From Chloroflexota bacterium (GTDB lineage Bacteria > Chloroflexota > Dehalococcoidia > UBA2979), in the NCBI GenBank assembly GCA_009840965.1, contig VXMT01000126.1, positions 1-38,917 on the forward strand: DNA of 38,917 bases, written 5' to 3'. This document shows, in pieces, positions 31,331 through 38,917 of this stretch (position 1 is its first letter; the number at the start of each line of letters is the position of its first letter). Below the pieces are notes generated by a model that was given only the letters and a program-made list of their open reading frames with translations, made no database searches and was not told the origin of the DNA. The position numbers were made by a program, and so were the translations under genes.

Positions 31331-32611
31331 CTACGCGACCACGCGGTCCGAGCGCAGCTGACCGATCTCCTCGTCGGAGAGCCCGGCTTCGCGAAGCACC
31401 GTGTCCGTGTCCGCGCCGAGGGCCGGGGATGCTCGCCGCACCCCGGTAGGCGTCTTCGAGAGCGTGACCAGCGGGCCGACGACCCGCTGCAGGCCCGTGA
31501 CGGCGTGCTCCACCTCGGCCATCAGCCCCATCGCCTCGATCTGAGGATGGTCGGAGAGCTCTTCCGGCAGGTTGACGGGCCCGACGGGAACGCCGGCCTC
31601 GGTGAAGCGCTCGATGATCTCGGCGGAGGTTTGCGAGGCGAACGCCTCGCGGATGTGCGCGACGCGCGTCTCCGCGTACGCGATGCTGTCGGGGTCGAGG
31701 GCGTCGAAGTCCGGGTCGTCGCTCGGATCATCGGTGATGCCCAGCAACTCCCGGACCCCCGCGCGCGTCCGCGGGGTGACCGCGCCGAGCTGCACGACGC
31801 CGTCCTTCGTCGCGTAGGCCATGTGGAAGCCGCGCCAGGCCGCGGAGTCCGAGCCAACCGCCGAGCGCGCCGCAATCACCTCCTCGTAGCCTCCCCCACG
31901 CTCGCGCACCCGCCGAACGTCCTCGAGCATCGGGTCGCGAACGACGGCGTCGCTCACCGGCTCGCGCATCACCTCGTAGGGCTGGAGCGCGATCGAGGAT
32001 CGCAGCAGCGACGTCTCGACCTTCTGGCCCTCGCCGGTCATCGCGCGGTGGTAGAGGGCGGAGAGCACGCCGGCGGCCCCGGCCAGGGCGCACGACAGGT
32101 CGCCCAGCGGTGCGCAATCCACGGTCGCCGGCTGCCCCCACGCGTCGAGCTTCCCCTCACCGGCGATCAGCCCCGCGAACGCGGTCGCCACGGGGTCGAC
32201 CGACCCGTTGCTCGCGAGGGGCCCGTCGGGGCCCCAACCGGTGAGCTCGCAGTAGATGATGTCGGGACGCAGCTCCCGGAGCTGCTCGTAGTCGACGCCA
32301 AGCCGCCGCGCCAGCCCATAGCGATAGTTCATGGTGACGATGTCGAAGGCGGGTACCAGGCGATGCACGAGGGCGCGCCCGGCCTCCTGCTGGAGATCGA
32401 CCACGATGCCTCGCTTGTTGCGGTTGAGCGACTGAAACCGCTTGGCCTCGCCGGGCACCACGGAACCCCAGAGGCGATGCGGATCTCCCTCCGGACGTTC
32501 CACCTTCACGACGTCGGCGCCAAGGTCGGCGAGGATGCAGCCGAGGAACGGCGCCGCGACGATCTGCGAGAACTCCAGGACCCGTACGCCGTGCAGCGGG
32601 CCGTTCGCCAT
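31331..32611 (-). CDS. CaiB/BaiF family CoA-transferase 4
   Basis: 426 residues from ATG 32611 (GAGGAGG upstream); the longer frame is non-coding in style. Signature LHGVRVLEFSQIVAAPFLGC and GADVVKVERPEGDPHRLWGS; Asp171 in APLGDLSCALAG is the probable acyl-carrying residue. Paralog of CaiB 3. Divergent from the solute-binding protein gene at 32854, with two abutting palindromes in the 242 bp gap, so uptake and CoA activation are likely induced together. Confidence 0.92.
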   Translation of the reverse strand: MANGPLHGVRVLEFSQIVAAPFLGCILADLGADVVKVERPEGDPHRLWGSVVPGEAKRFQSLNRNKRGIVVDLQQEAGRALVHRLVPAFDIVTMNYRYGLARRLGVDYEQLRELRPDIIYCELTGWGPDGPLASNGSVDPVATAFAGLIAGEGKLDAWGQPATVDCAPLGDLSCALAGAAGVLSALYHRAMTGEGQKVETSLLRSSIALQPYEVMREPVSDAVVRDPMLEDVRRVRERGGGYEEVIAARSAVGSDSAAWRGFHMAYATKDGVVQLGAVTPRTRAGVRELLGITDDPSDDPDFDALDPDSIAYAETRVAHIREAFASQTSAEIIERFTEAGVPVGPVNLPEELSDHPQIEAMGLMAEVEHAVTGLQRVVGPLVTLSKTPTGVRRASPALGADTDTVLREAGLSDEEIGQLRSDRVVA

Positions 32612-32758
32612 GGCAATCCTCCTCGAGTTGCCGGACACCTCAGGCGGTGGAGCGACGTTACGCCGTCCCCGGGCCCCCGTCACGGGCACGGGCCGACATC
32701 GGGGAGCCGTCCGGGGTGCGCATGCGCCCATGATCCGCCAGACCTTGGCGATGGGTAC

Positions 32759-32786
32759 TTGACAACCCGGCGGCCAAGCTTACATT
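32759..32786 (+). promoter_or_regulatory. Candidate promoter of the right-hand transporter operon
   Basis: TTGACA (32759-32764), 16 bp, TACATT (32781-32786). The -10 lies inside operator site 8. Confidence 0.55.
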
Positions 32787-32792
32787 GTACGC
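32778..32792. promoter_or_regulatory. TAC-N3-GTA palindrome, site 8
   Basis: GCTTAC-ATT-GTACGC, overlapping the -10 of the transporter operon promoter and abutting site 9. Confidence 0.8.
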
Positions 32793-32806
32793 CTTACACT
32801 GTACAT
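32792..32806. promoter_or_regulatory. TAC-N3-GTA palindrome, site 9
   Basis: CCTTAC-ACT-GTACAT, shares one base with site 8. Centres are 14 bp apart, so two dimers would lie on closely related faces of the helix. Confidence 0.75.
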
Positions 32807-32853
32807 CTATATACGTGGTGCGGGCGCAGTCGCTCGCGGAAGGAGTGCATCAA

Positions 32854-34725
32854 GTGGTGGATTTCCCCGGTCGAACCGACAACCTGCTCAGCCGGCGGGC
32901 ACTGCTGAGGGGAGGAGCGCTCGGTGTCGCAGGCCTCTCGGTCGCCGCGCTCGTTGGCTGCGGCGACGACGATGACGACGACGCCGTAGCAACCGCCACG
33001 CAAGGCCCGGCAGCCGCGACCGCCACGCCGGCCGCGACCGCGGCCGCGACGGAGGCTCCGGCAGCCACACCGGCGGCGACGGCCACTCCGGCGGCGGCAG
33101 CCACCGAGGCCCCCAGGGAGGAGTTCCTGAACGCGGAGCTCCTGAAGCTCAACGACCCGGACGCGCCGCTTCCCTACGTGGCTCCCGAGCCGAACCTGAC
33201 TCCCAAGGCGGGCGGCGTCATTCGCATCACCTTCCCGAACCCGATCGGCGCCAACGACCCGACGAAGGCCAGCAACGGCGGGACCATCGGCGTGCTCGGT
33301 GCCGTCATGGACCGGCTGCTCGAGTTCGAGGGCAACGCCCAGCTGCACCCGTTCAAGGTCCCGGACCGGCTTCCCGGTCTGGCCCAGACCTGGGAGATCT
33401 CGCCCGACGGTCTGACGCTGACCTTCAACGTGGCCGAGAACGCGAAGTTCCACAACGTGCCGCCGGTGAACGGGCGGGACTTCACGGCCGAGGATGTCCG
33501 CTGGGCCTACAACCGCTACGCGACCGAAGGCCTCCACAGGTCGAAGTTCGACAACACGGCATCGATGGACACGCCCGACACCCACACGTTCCGGATGCAG
33601 CTGAACGCCCCCCAGCCCGACCTCTCGGTCAACATGGGTGCGCGCGAGATGCCGATCTATCCCCGGGAGCTCGTGGACGGGGCGCAGAACCTGCTCGAGG
33701 AACACGTCCTGATCGGGACCGGCCCGATGATCTCGGACTCCTTCACGGAGGACCTCACGCTCTTCACGTACGTGAAGAACGCCGAGTACTGGAAGCAGGA
33801 CGTGCTGCTCGACGGCATGGAGCTTCACGTCGTCCGGGACGGGGCCGCGCGCCTCGCCGGCTATCGCGCCGGGCAGTACGACGCCGGCGGGTTCGCCACC
33901 ATCCTGCCCCAGGCGCAGGCCCTGCTCGCGTCCAACCCGGACACTCAGCTCCACTACACGCCCCCGGCGAACAGCCTCTGGGCGATGGCGCCGAACATCT
34001 CGAACCCCAAGTGGGACGACGCCCGGCTCCGCCAGGCGATGATGCTCGCGATCGATCACCAGAAGATCGTCGACACCGTGCACCATGGCCTCTCGTCGGT
34101 TCTGCCCGTCATGCCGTGGATTCACGTCTTCGACGATCCGCCGGGCGAAGCCGAGCTGGGTCCCTGGTTCAAGTACGACCCCGAGCAGGCGAGCCAGCTG
34201 CTCAGCGCGGCCGGGTTCGCGGACGGGTTCGAGTTCGCGCTGAGTCACGCGTACGACTTCATCGACCCGACGCTGGCGATCGTGTACGACGGCTTCCGCG
34301 ACGTCGGGATCACCGTGAACATCGAGAAGCACGACTACGCGGCCTTCCAGGCGGTCTACATCGGGCGGGAGTTCGAGGAGTCCGCAGCCGGCTACTGGGT
34401 CGGCGGCTACGACGCCGACAACTTCTTCAAGGTCCACCTCGCCACCGGATCGTCGGGGAACCTCGGCCGGGTCTCGGATCCGCAGCTCGACGAGTGGGCT
34501 GTGCAGCAGTCGCACGAGCTCGACCCGGACGCGAGGCGCGAGATCCTGCGCAGGATCTGGGACCGCTACCTGGACCAGGCGTACAGGATCCCGCTGACGT
34601 CGGAGGGCACGATCAGCACCTACGCGCCGCACGTCCGGAACTACAGGGTTGGTGCGCCGCTCGTCTCGATCACGGTCAGCGGAAACGAGGGCACTCACAT
34701 CGCTCCCGTGTGGCTCGACACGTAG
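32854..34725 (+). CDS. Family-5 extracellular solute-binding protein, Tat-exported lipoprotein
   Basis: 623 residues from GTG 32854, 8 bp after AGGAG. Tat signal Arg14-Arg15 (SRRALLRGGALGVAGLSV) with lipobox ALVGC and Cys36, six Asp immediately after, then an Ala/Thr/Pro linker to about residue 90. The SBP_bac_5 domain follows (GRDFTAEDVRWAYNRY, GTGPMISDSF, RLRQAMMLAIDHQKIVDTV). Longer than the standard 500-540 because of the linker. Intact counterpart of the frameshifted gene at 12143-13980. Lies first in the operon SBP-DppB-DppC-CaiB. Confidence 0.94.
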   Translation: MVDFPGRTDNLLSRRALLRGGALGVAGLSVAALVGCGDDDDDDAVATATQGPAAATATPAATAAATEAPAATPAATATPAAAATEAPREEFLNAELLKLNDPDAPLPYVAPEPNLTPKAGGVIRITFPNPIGANDPTKASNGGTIGVLGAVMDRLLEFEGNAQLHPFKVPDRLPGLAQTWEISPDGLTLTFNVAENAKFHNVPPVNGRDFTAEDVRWAYNRYATEGLHRSKFDNTASMDTPDTHTFRMQLNAPQPDLSVNMGAREMPIYPRELVDGAQNLLEEHVLIGTGPMISDSFTEDLTLFTYVKNAEYWKQDVLLDGMELHVVRDGAARLAGYRAGQYDAGGFATILPQAQALLASNPDTQLHYTPPANSLWAMAPNISNPKWDDARLRQAMMLAIDHQKIVDTVHHGLSSVLPVMPWIHVFDDPPGEAELGPWFKYDPEQASQLLSAAGFADGFEFALSHAYDFIDPTLAIVYDGFRDVGITVNIEKHDYAAFQAVYIGREFEESAAGYWVGGYDADNFFKVHLATGSSGNLGRVSDPQLDEWAVQQSHELDPDARREILRRIWDRYLDQAYRIPLTSEGTISTYAPHVRNYRVGAPLVSITVSGNEGTHIAPVWLDT

Positions 34726-34746
34726 CCCGAGCACGGCCGCCACAAG

Positions 34747-34791
34747 GCGAGCCGCGCTTCCCAAACATGCCCCGAGGGAAGCGCGGCTCGC
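34747..34791. terminator. 16 bp perfect inverted repeat after the solute-binding protein gene
   Basis: Arms 34747-34762 and 34776-34791 are exact complements, with a 13-base loop. No T-tract follows. Such hairpins after the binding-protein gene of ABC operons commonly protect the upstream mRNA or reduce read-through, raising binding protein over permease. Confidence 0.75.
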
Positions 34792-34851
34792 TGCAATACG
34801 AAGCGTCGCCGCGCCATCGCGTAGCATGAAGTCGCGAACTGTCGGTGCACG

Positions 34852-35805
34852 ATGACCACGGCGTACGTCGCGAGGCGCCTGCTCTCCGCCCTACCGTCCG
34901 TTGTCATCGTCTCGATGATCATCTTCTCGCTCGTGCGCCTGCTCCCGGGCGACGTGGTCATGGCCCGCGTGGCCGACGGGGGCTTCTACACCCAGGAAGA
35001 CCTCGATCTGATCCGGGCCGATCTCGGGCTCGACCGGAACTTCTTCGCGCAGTACGTGACCTGGGCCGGTGGTCTGCTGCGGGGCGACATGGGCACCTCG
35101 CTCTGGTCGACCAACGAAGTCACTTCGATGATCAGGCACAGCATGCTGCTCTCGATCAAGCTCACGCTGCTGTCGATGCTGGTGGCGCTCGCCATCGCGA
35201 TTCCCCTGGGCGTGCTGTCCGCGGTCAAGCAGGACTCATTCGTTGACTACCTGGCGCGCCTCTTCTCCATCCTCGGGCTTTCCATTCCCGATTTCTGGCT
35301 GGCGACGATGGTGCTGCTGGGCTTCTCCAAGTACGTGGGCTGGCTCCCGCAGTTCGGCTGGTTCGCCCCGTGGGACGACCCGTGGAGGAACGTGCAGGCC
35401 CTGATCTTCCCGGCGCTGATCATCGGCTACCGCTTCTCCGCGGTGACCGCGCGGATGACGAGGTCGGCGCTGCTCGAGGTGCTCCGGGAGGACTACGTGC
35501 GGACGGCGCGCGCCAAGGGATTGCGTGAGGGCGCGGTCATCTGGCGGCACGCGCTGCGGAACGCCCTGATCCCGGTGATCACGATCGTCGGGACCCAGGT
35601 CGGCTTCCTGTTCGGCGGCCTCGTCGTCATCGAGTTCGTGTTCGGGCTTCCGGGGATGGGGCAGCTCACGTACGACGCGGTCGTCCGCCGCGACTATCCG
35701 GTGGTCCAGGGCACGGTGATGGTCATGGCGCTCGTCTTCATCCTGGCGAACCTCGCCGTCGACCTCTCGTACTCGCTGCTGGACCCGCGGATCCGCTATG
35801 CCTAG
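34852..35805 (+). CDS. ABC transporter permease, peptide/nickel type (DppB/OppB family)
   Basis: 317 residues, about six membrane helices, starting YVARRLLSALPSVVIVSMII. EAA loop DYVRTARAKGLREGAVIWRH near residue 220; C-terminus SLLDPRIRYA. The first 40 residues include LVRLLPGD, the DppB hallmark. Overlaps the next permease gene by 8 bp. Confidence 0.94.
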   Translation: MTTAYVARRLLSALPSVVIVSMIIFSLVRLLPGDVVMARVADGGFYTQEDLDLIRADLGLDRNFFAQYVTWAGGLLRGDMGTSLWSTNEVTSMIRHSMLLSIKLTLLSMLVALAIAIPLGVLSAVKQDSFVDYLARLFSILGLSIPDFWLATMVLLGFSKYVGWLPQFGWFAPWDDPWRNVQALIFPALIIGYRFSAVTARMTRSALLEVLREDYVRTARAKGLREGAVIWRHALRNALIPVITIVGTQVGFLFGGLVVIEFVFGLPGMGQLTYDAVVRRDYPVVQGTVMVMALVFILANLAVDLSYSLLDPRIRYA

Positions 35806-36751
35806 CTCCGGCCCGGGCGACGATCGGCGGCAGGCCGGGGCGGCAGCGGCCGAGCAAGCCTTCGCGGGCGGTGGGGCGCTGGCGCTCGAGCTCGGGGCGC
35901 GGAGATCGCTGCATCCCGCCGTCGCCGCCTCCATCCGGGTGGCGAAGGTGCCCGTGGCCTTCGTCTCGCTCGTCGTGATTCTCGGGCTGATCGTGATCGC
36001 GGTCGGCGCTCCGTGGTTTGCTCCCTACGACCAGTTCGAGACGACCCGCAACACGTTCCAGGCGCCCAGCCTCGACCACCTCGCCGGGACGGACGAGGTC
36101 GGCCGCGATCAGCTCGCGCGACTGATCTACGGCGCGCGGGTATCGCTGTACGTGGGGATCATCGCGGTGGCGGTCGGCGTTGGGGCGGGGTCCATCGTGG
36201 GGCTCGTCAGCGGCTTCGTCGGCGGCGTCTTCGACCTCGTGGTGCAGCGGGTCGTCGACGCCCTGCTCGCCTTCCCCGGCATCGTGCTTGCCATGGCCCT
36301 TGTCTCGGTGTTCGGCACAAACACCACGAACGCCCTGCTGGCGATCGCGATCGTGATCGCACCCGCCACCTCGCGCGTGATCCGCAGCTCGACCCTCTCC
36401 GAGAAGGAGCGCGTCTACGTCGAGGCGGCCGCGGCCGTCGGAGCCAGTCCGCTGCGCGTGATGCTGCGGCACGTGGTTCCAAATATCTTCGCGCCGGTCC
36501 TGATCCTCGCGACCACCTTCCTGGGAGCGGCCATCCTGATCGAGGCGGGGCTGAGCTTCCTCGGGCTGGCGACGCAGCCGCCGAGTCCGTCGTGGGGCCT
36601 CATGCTCGCGACGTCCGGACGCCAGTACATGGAGTTCGCGCCGTGGCTGGCCGTCGTCCCCGGCGCGGCGATCAGCGTCACCGTGCTCTGCTTCAACCTG
36701 CTGGGCGACGTCGTACGGGACGTGCTCGATCCGAGGTTGCGCTCCTCGTGA
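35798..36751 (+). CDS. ABC transporter permease, peptide/nickel type (DppC/OppC family)
   Basis: 317 residues with a longer cytoplasmic N-terminus (about 45 residues, Ala/Gly-rich) than the copy at 10218. OppC motif LAGTDEVGRDQLARLIYGAR, EAA loop YVEAAAAVGASPLRVMLRHV, and the family C-terminus VLDPRLRSS. As in the left operon no ATPase gene follows. Confidence 0.94.
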   Translation: MPSSGPGDDRRQAGAAAAEQAFAGGGALALELGARRSLHPAVAASIRVAKVPVAFVSLVVILGLIVIAVGAPWFAPYDQFETTRNTFQAPSLDHLAGTDEVGRDQLARLIYGARVSLYVGIIAVAVGVGAGSIVGLVSGFVGGVFDLVVQRVVDALLAFPGIVLAMALVSVFGTNTTNALLAIAIVIAPATSRVIRSSTLSEKERVYVEAAAAVGASPLRVMLRHVVPNIFAPVLILATTFLGAAILIEAGLSFLGLATQPPSPSWGLMLATSGRQYMEFAPWLAVVPGAAISVTVLCFNLLGDVVRDVLDPRLRSS

Positions 36752-36800
36752 GCGAGCGGCCCGGACGGCGCGGCGCAGGTCGAACGACGCGCGCGAGTGG

Positions 36801-36834
36801 TGCGCTGCCCCCGGCCGGGGCCGCGGGCAGCGCA
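36801..36834. terminator. Intercistronic hairpin between permease and CaiB 5
   Basis: TGCGCTGCCC / GGGCAGCGCA, a perfect 10 bp stem around a GC-rich 14-base loop, ending 14 bp before the CaiB 5 start. It could attenuate read-through or occlude the ribosome site (AAAGGG); which is not clear. Confidence 0.55.
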
Positions 36835-36848
36835 GAAAGGGAACCCCG

Positions 36849-38030
36849 ATGACGATCGATTCGCCGCTCCGCGGTATCCGCGTGATCGAACTCAGCAGCA
36901 TGATCGCCGGTCCAATCGTGGGGCGCCTGTTCGGCGAGCTCGGAGCCGACGTCGTCCACGTCGAGCCGCCGTACGGCGACGATGGCCGCAATTCAACTAC
37001 CGAGTTCCTCGGCAGCGAAGGCGTGTTCCACTCGATGCACAACCGCAGCAAGCGCGGGCTCGTCGTCGACATCAAGCAGCCGGACGGCCGCGACGTGATC
37101 CGCCGTCTGGCCCGCGAGGCCGACGTCCTGATCGAGAACATGACGGTGGGGACCCTCGATGACCTCGGACTTGGCTACGAGGCGCTTCGCGCCGAGAACC
37201 CGCGGCTCGTCTACGTCTCGATCAGCGCCTGGGGCAGGGAGGGCCCGCTTGCACTGCTCCCCGGGTACGACATCCTGATCCAGGGCTTCACCGGAGCCGT
37301 GCAGTCGCCGGCTCCGGACCTGCCGCCGGTGCTCAGCCCGTCGCTCGTCGGCGACCCCGTCGCCCCCCTGATCGCGGCGTTCGCCACCCTCGTGGCCCTC
37401 CGCGACCGGGATGCGACGGGGGAGGGGACGCACGTCACCACCTCGCTGCTGCAGGCCGCCCTCCACATGCGGGCCACGGACGGCATGATCGCCGAAGGGG
37501 ATCCCGGGGTGGGCGACTGGGGGAGCAGCGGAGTCGGGGGTCTCGCCGTGCTCGAGACCGCGGACGGCCTGTTCGTGGTCCTCTGCGCGTGGACGGACGA
37601 GCACTACCGGCGACTCTGCGAGCTCGCGGACTTCGAGCACGGCCTTGCGGAGCAGTTCGAAACGCGCCTCGGCCGGATGGAGCACGCCGAGGCGTTGAAC
37701 GAGGTCTTCGCCCACTGGGTCGGCACCATGGATCGAGGCGACCTTGTGGCCCTGCTGCGACGAGAGGGCATCCCGATCGCCCCGGTCAACACGGACCCCC
37801 GAGAGCTGCTGCGGGACGCCGGCCTCCGCGACGCCGGAATGGTGGTACCGATCGATCATCCGACCAGGGGCCGGTTCTGGCAGTTCGGGGTGCCGTTCGA
37901 GCTGGACGGTCGGCGCGGCGACGTCTGGCCCGCGCCGCTCCTCGGCGAGCACAGCGACGACGTGCTCCGGGAATACGGCTTCGGCGACCAGGAGATCGCG
38001 GACCTGCGACAGTCCGGGTCGGTCGCATAG
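36849..38030 (+). CDS. CaiB/BaiF family CoA-transferase 5
   Basis: 393 residues, standard length. Signature LRGIRVIELSSMIAGPIVGR, GADVVHVEPPYGDDGRNSTT, DVLIENMTVGTLDDLGLGYE; Asp169 in SLVGDPVAPLIAAF falls at the same position number as the catalytic Asp of formyl-CoA transferase. Last gene of the right-hand transporter operon, so it probably activates the imported acid. Confidence 0.93.
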   Translation: MTIDSPLRGIRVIELSSMIAGPIVGRLFGELGADVVHVEPPYGDDGRNSTTEFLGSEGVFHSMHNRSKRGLVVDIKQPDGRDVIRRLAREADVLIENMTVGTLDDLGLGYEALRAENPRLVYVSISAWGREGPLALLPGYDILIQGFTGAVQSPAPDLPPVLSPSLVGDPVAPLIAAFATLVALRDRDATGEGTHVTTSLLQAALHMRATDGMIAEGDPGVGDWGSSGVGGLAVLETADGLFVVLCAWTDEHYRRLCELADFEHGLAEQFETRLGRMEHAEALNEVFAHWVGTMDRGDLVALLRREGIPIAPVNTDPRELLRDAGLRDAGMVVPIDHPTRGRFWQFGVPFELDGRRGDVWPAPLLGEHSDDVLREYGFGDQEIADLRQSGSVA

Positions 38031-38135
38031 GAGTCGCCACCCGGAGCGCTACCCGCGCAACCGTCCCGCGACCTGCGAAACGCCACCTCGGTCCGCCGGA
38101 GGACGTTCCCCGAGACGACAACGCCGGGAGGTGGA

Positions 38136-38248
38136 AGTCAGGACCAGGCCACGAACATCGGCGTCACTGTTCGGGAACGACAACATCGAGCGCGTGCCGG
38201 TGGTGGTGACGGTGGCGCTCGCGAGGCGCAGCAAGCGCGACTGAGCAA
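38136..38248 (+). repeat. Dispersed repeat copy C (longest)
   Basis: About 113 bp. It aligns with copy B over its first 90 bp and with both ends of copy A. A short inverted repeat (CGTCAC ... GTGACG, 38162-38211) could fold it. It lies in the 273 bp gap 38031-38303 between the convergent CaiB 5 and amidase genes; nothing else was recognised there. Confidence 0.8.
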
Positions 38249-38303
38249 GTGGCCGGAGATTCGATGCCGCATGGTGGGCCTGGACGTACTGTACTGCGGC
38301 CGC

Positions 38304-38917
38304 TTACGCCTCCTCGCCGCCCGGTGCGTCGTCCGGCGGCGCCTGCAGGTGCCAGTCCGTCACCTGCTGCCAGGCGCGGCCCATGCGCACGAGCAGCGCT
38401 TCGGCGAGTGGCGCACCGACGATCTGCGCGGACAGCGGCAGTCCGAGCTCGGAGGAGAACCCCGATGGCAGTGCGAGCGCGGGATACCCGAGCAGGTTGA
38501 ACGGCCCCGCGTAGCTCGGCATCGTCAGCCGCCGGTTCAGGTCGGGCGGCTTGTGTGCGGGCGCCGGCTCGTGGGTCATCGGCACGACGAGCACGTCGAC
38601 GTCCGCCATGGCGCGCGCGGCCTGCTTCGCGTACCAGCTGCGAAAGCGCTGGGCCTGGATGTAGTCGGCGGCCGAGTAGAGCGCGGCGCGGCCGATCATG
38701 TTCCGAGCGCCCTTGCCGTACTCGGTCCAGCGGTCGCTCCCCATGTCCATGCGGTGGTAGGCGAAGGCCTCGCTGACCATCGTGAGGGTGTTCGCCTCCT
38801 TCGCGATGTCCGAGTGCGGCAGCTTCACCTCGACGACCTCCGCGCCGAGGCCGGCGAGCGTCTCGATCACCGCCTCGGTCGCCGACCGCACCTCCGCGTC
38901 AAGCTCCTCGTGGTCGA
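38304..38917 (-). CDS. Amidase-signature family protein, C-terminal part (5' end outside window)
   Basis: The frame is open to the right edge (about 204 codons visible). The text GAEVVEVKLPHSD, DVLVVPMTHEPAP, and PFNLLGYPALALPSGFSSEL followed by GLPLSAQIVGAPLAEALLVR is the C-terminal third of GatA/amidase-signature enzymes. The catalytic Ser-Ser-Lys triad lies upstream, outside the window, so activity cannot be judged. Could be an amide hydrolase feeding the CoA-transferases; a tRNA amidotransferase subunit is less likely without GatB/C nearby. Confidence 0.9.
   Translation of the reverse strand, partial: DHEELDAEVRSATEAVIETLAGLGAEVVEVKLPHSDIAKEANTLTMVSEAFAYHRMDMGSDRWTEYGKGARNMIGRAALYSAADYIQAQRFRSWYAKQAARAMADVDVLVVPMTHEPAPAHKPPDLNRRLTMPSYAGPFNLLGYPALALPSGFSSELGLPLSAQIVGAPLAEALLVRMGRAWQQVTDWHLQAPPDDAPGGEEA

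Noticed and set aside
32959-33113. Asp run and Ala/Thr/Pro low-complexity stretch in the binding protein as a possible tandem-repeat element
   Set aside because: In frame, compositionally a lipoprotein linker and also found in the other binding protein; no regular DNA repeat unit.
1-38917. CRISPR arrays, tRNA or rRNA genes, insertion sequences, prophage genes
   Set aside because: None recognised on reading both strands; the only dispersed repeats are the three copies listed and the operator palindromes.

Overview
The window is GC-rich bacterial chromosome with densely packed genes and no rRNA, tRNA, transposase or CRISPR array that I can see. Tat-type lipoprotein solute-binding proteins with a run of Asp after the lipobox Cys and long Ala/Thr/Pro linkers, together with many CaiB/BaiF CoA-transferases and luciferase-like flavin monooxygenases (LLM), suggest a Chloroflexota lineage, perhaps Dehalococcoidia/SAR202-like. 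That placement is inference from gene content and protein style; no marker gene is present.

Layout. (1) 1-3426, minus strand: a proline/threonine-rich lipoprotein whose C-terminus looks like a subtilase prodomain, overlapping by ATGA a secreted kexin-like S8 protease that runs off the left edge. (2) 3982-13980, minus strand: one probable ten-gene operon. It holds a frameshifted family-5 solute-binding protein, two permeases, a pair of CaiB/BaiF CoA-transferases, a Cys-less thiolase-like protein with a DUF35 partner, two MaoC-type hotdog proteins and an enoyl-CoA hydratase. Its promoter overlaps its own palindrome. (3) 14390-32611: many short transcription units carrying five LLM monooxygenases, a second thiolase/DUF35 module, an SDR, a 3-hydroxyisobutyrate-dehydrogenase-like enzyme, an epimerase-like protein, an acetoacetate-decarboxylase-like protein, a crotonase, an acyl-CoA dehydrogenase pair, two related CaiB proteins and a TetR regulator. 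(4) 32854-38030, plus strand: a second solute-binding protein/permease/permease set followed by a fifth CaiB. (5) 38304 to the right edge, minus strand: the C-terminal part of an amidase-signature protein.

How it fits together. The content reads as a catabolic island: uptake of an oligopeptide-like or other small organic substrate, CoA activation by CoA transfer, acyl-CoA dehydrogenation, hydration, retro-aldol or thiolytic cleavage (as in the steroid side-chain Ltp2/ChsH2 systems), and flavin-dependent oxygenation. The substrate cannot be read from the sequence.

The most striking feature is a palindrome with an invariant TAC-N3-GTA core (best form GCTTAC-N3-GTAAGC). It occurs nine times, each in a promoter-sized gap between 17.9 and 32.8 kb, before nearly every transcription unit of that part. 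The single TetR regulator encoded here is the natural candidate to bind it. A dispersed repeat of about 75-113 bp (three copies) lies at the edges of these blocks.
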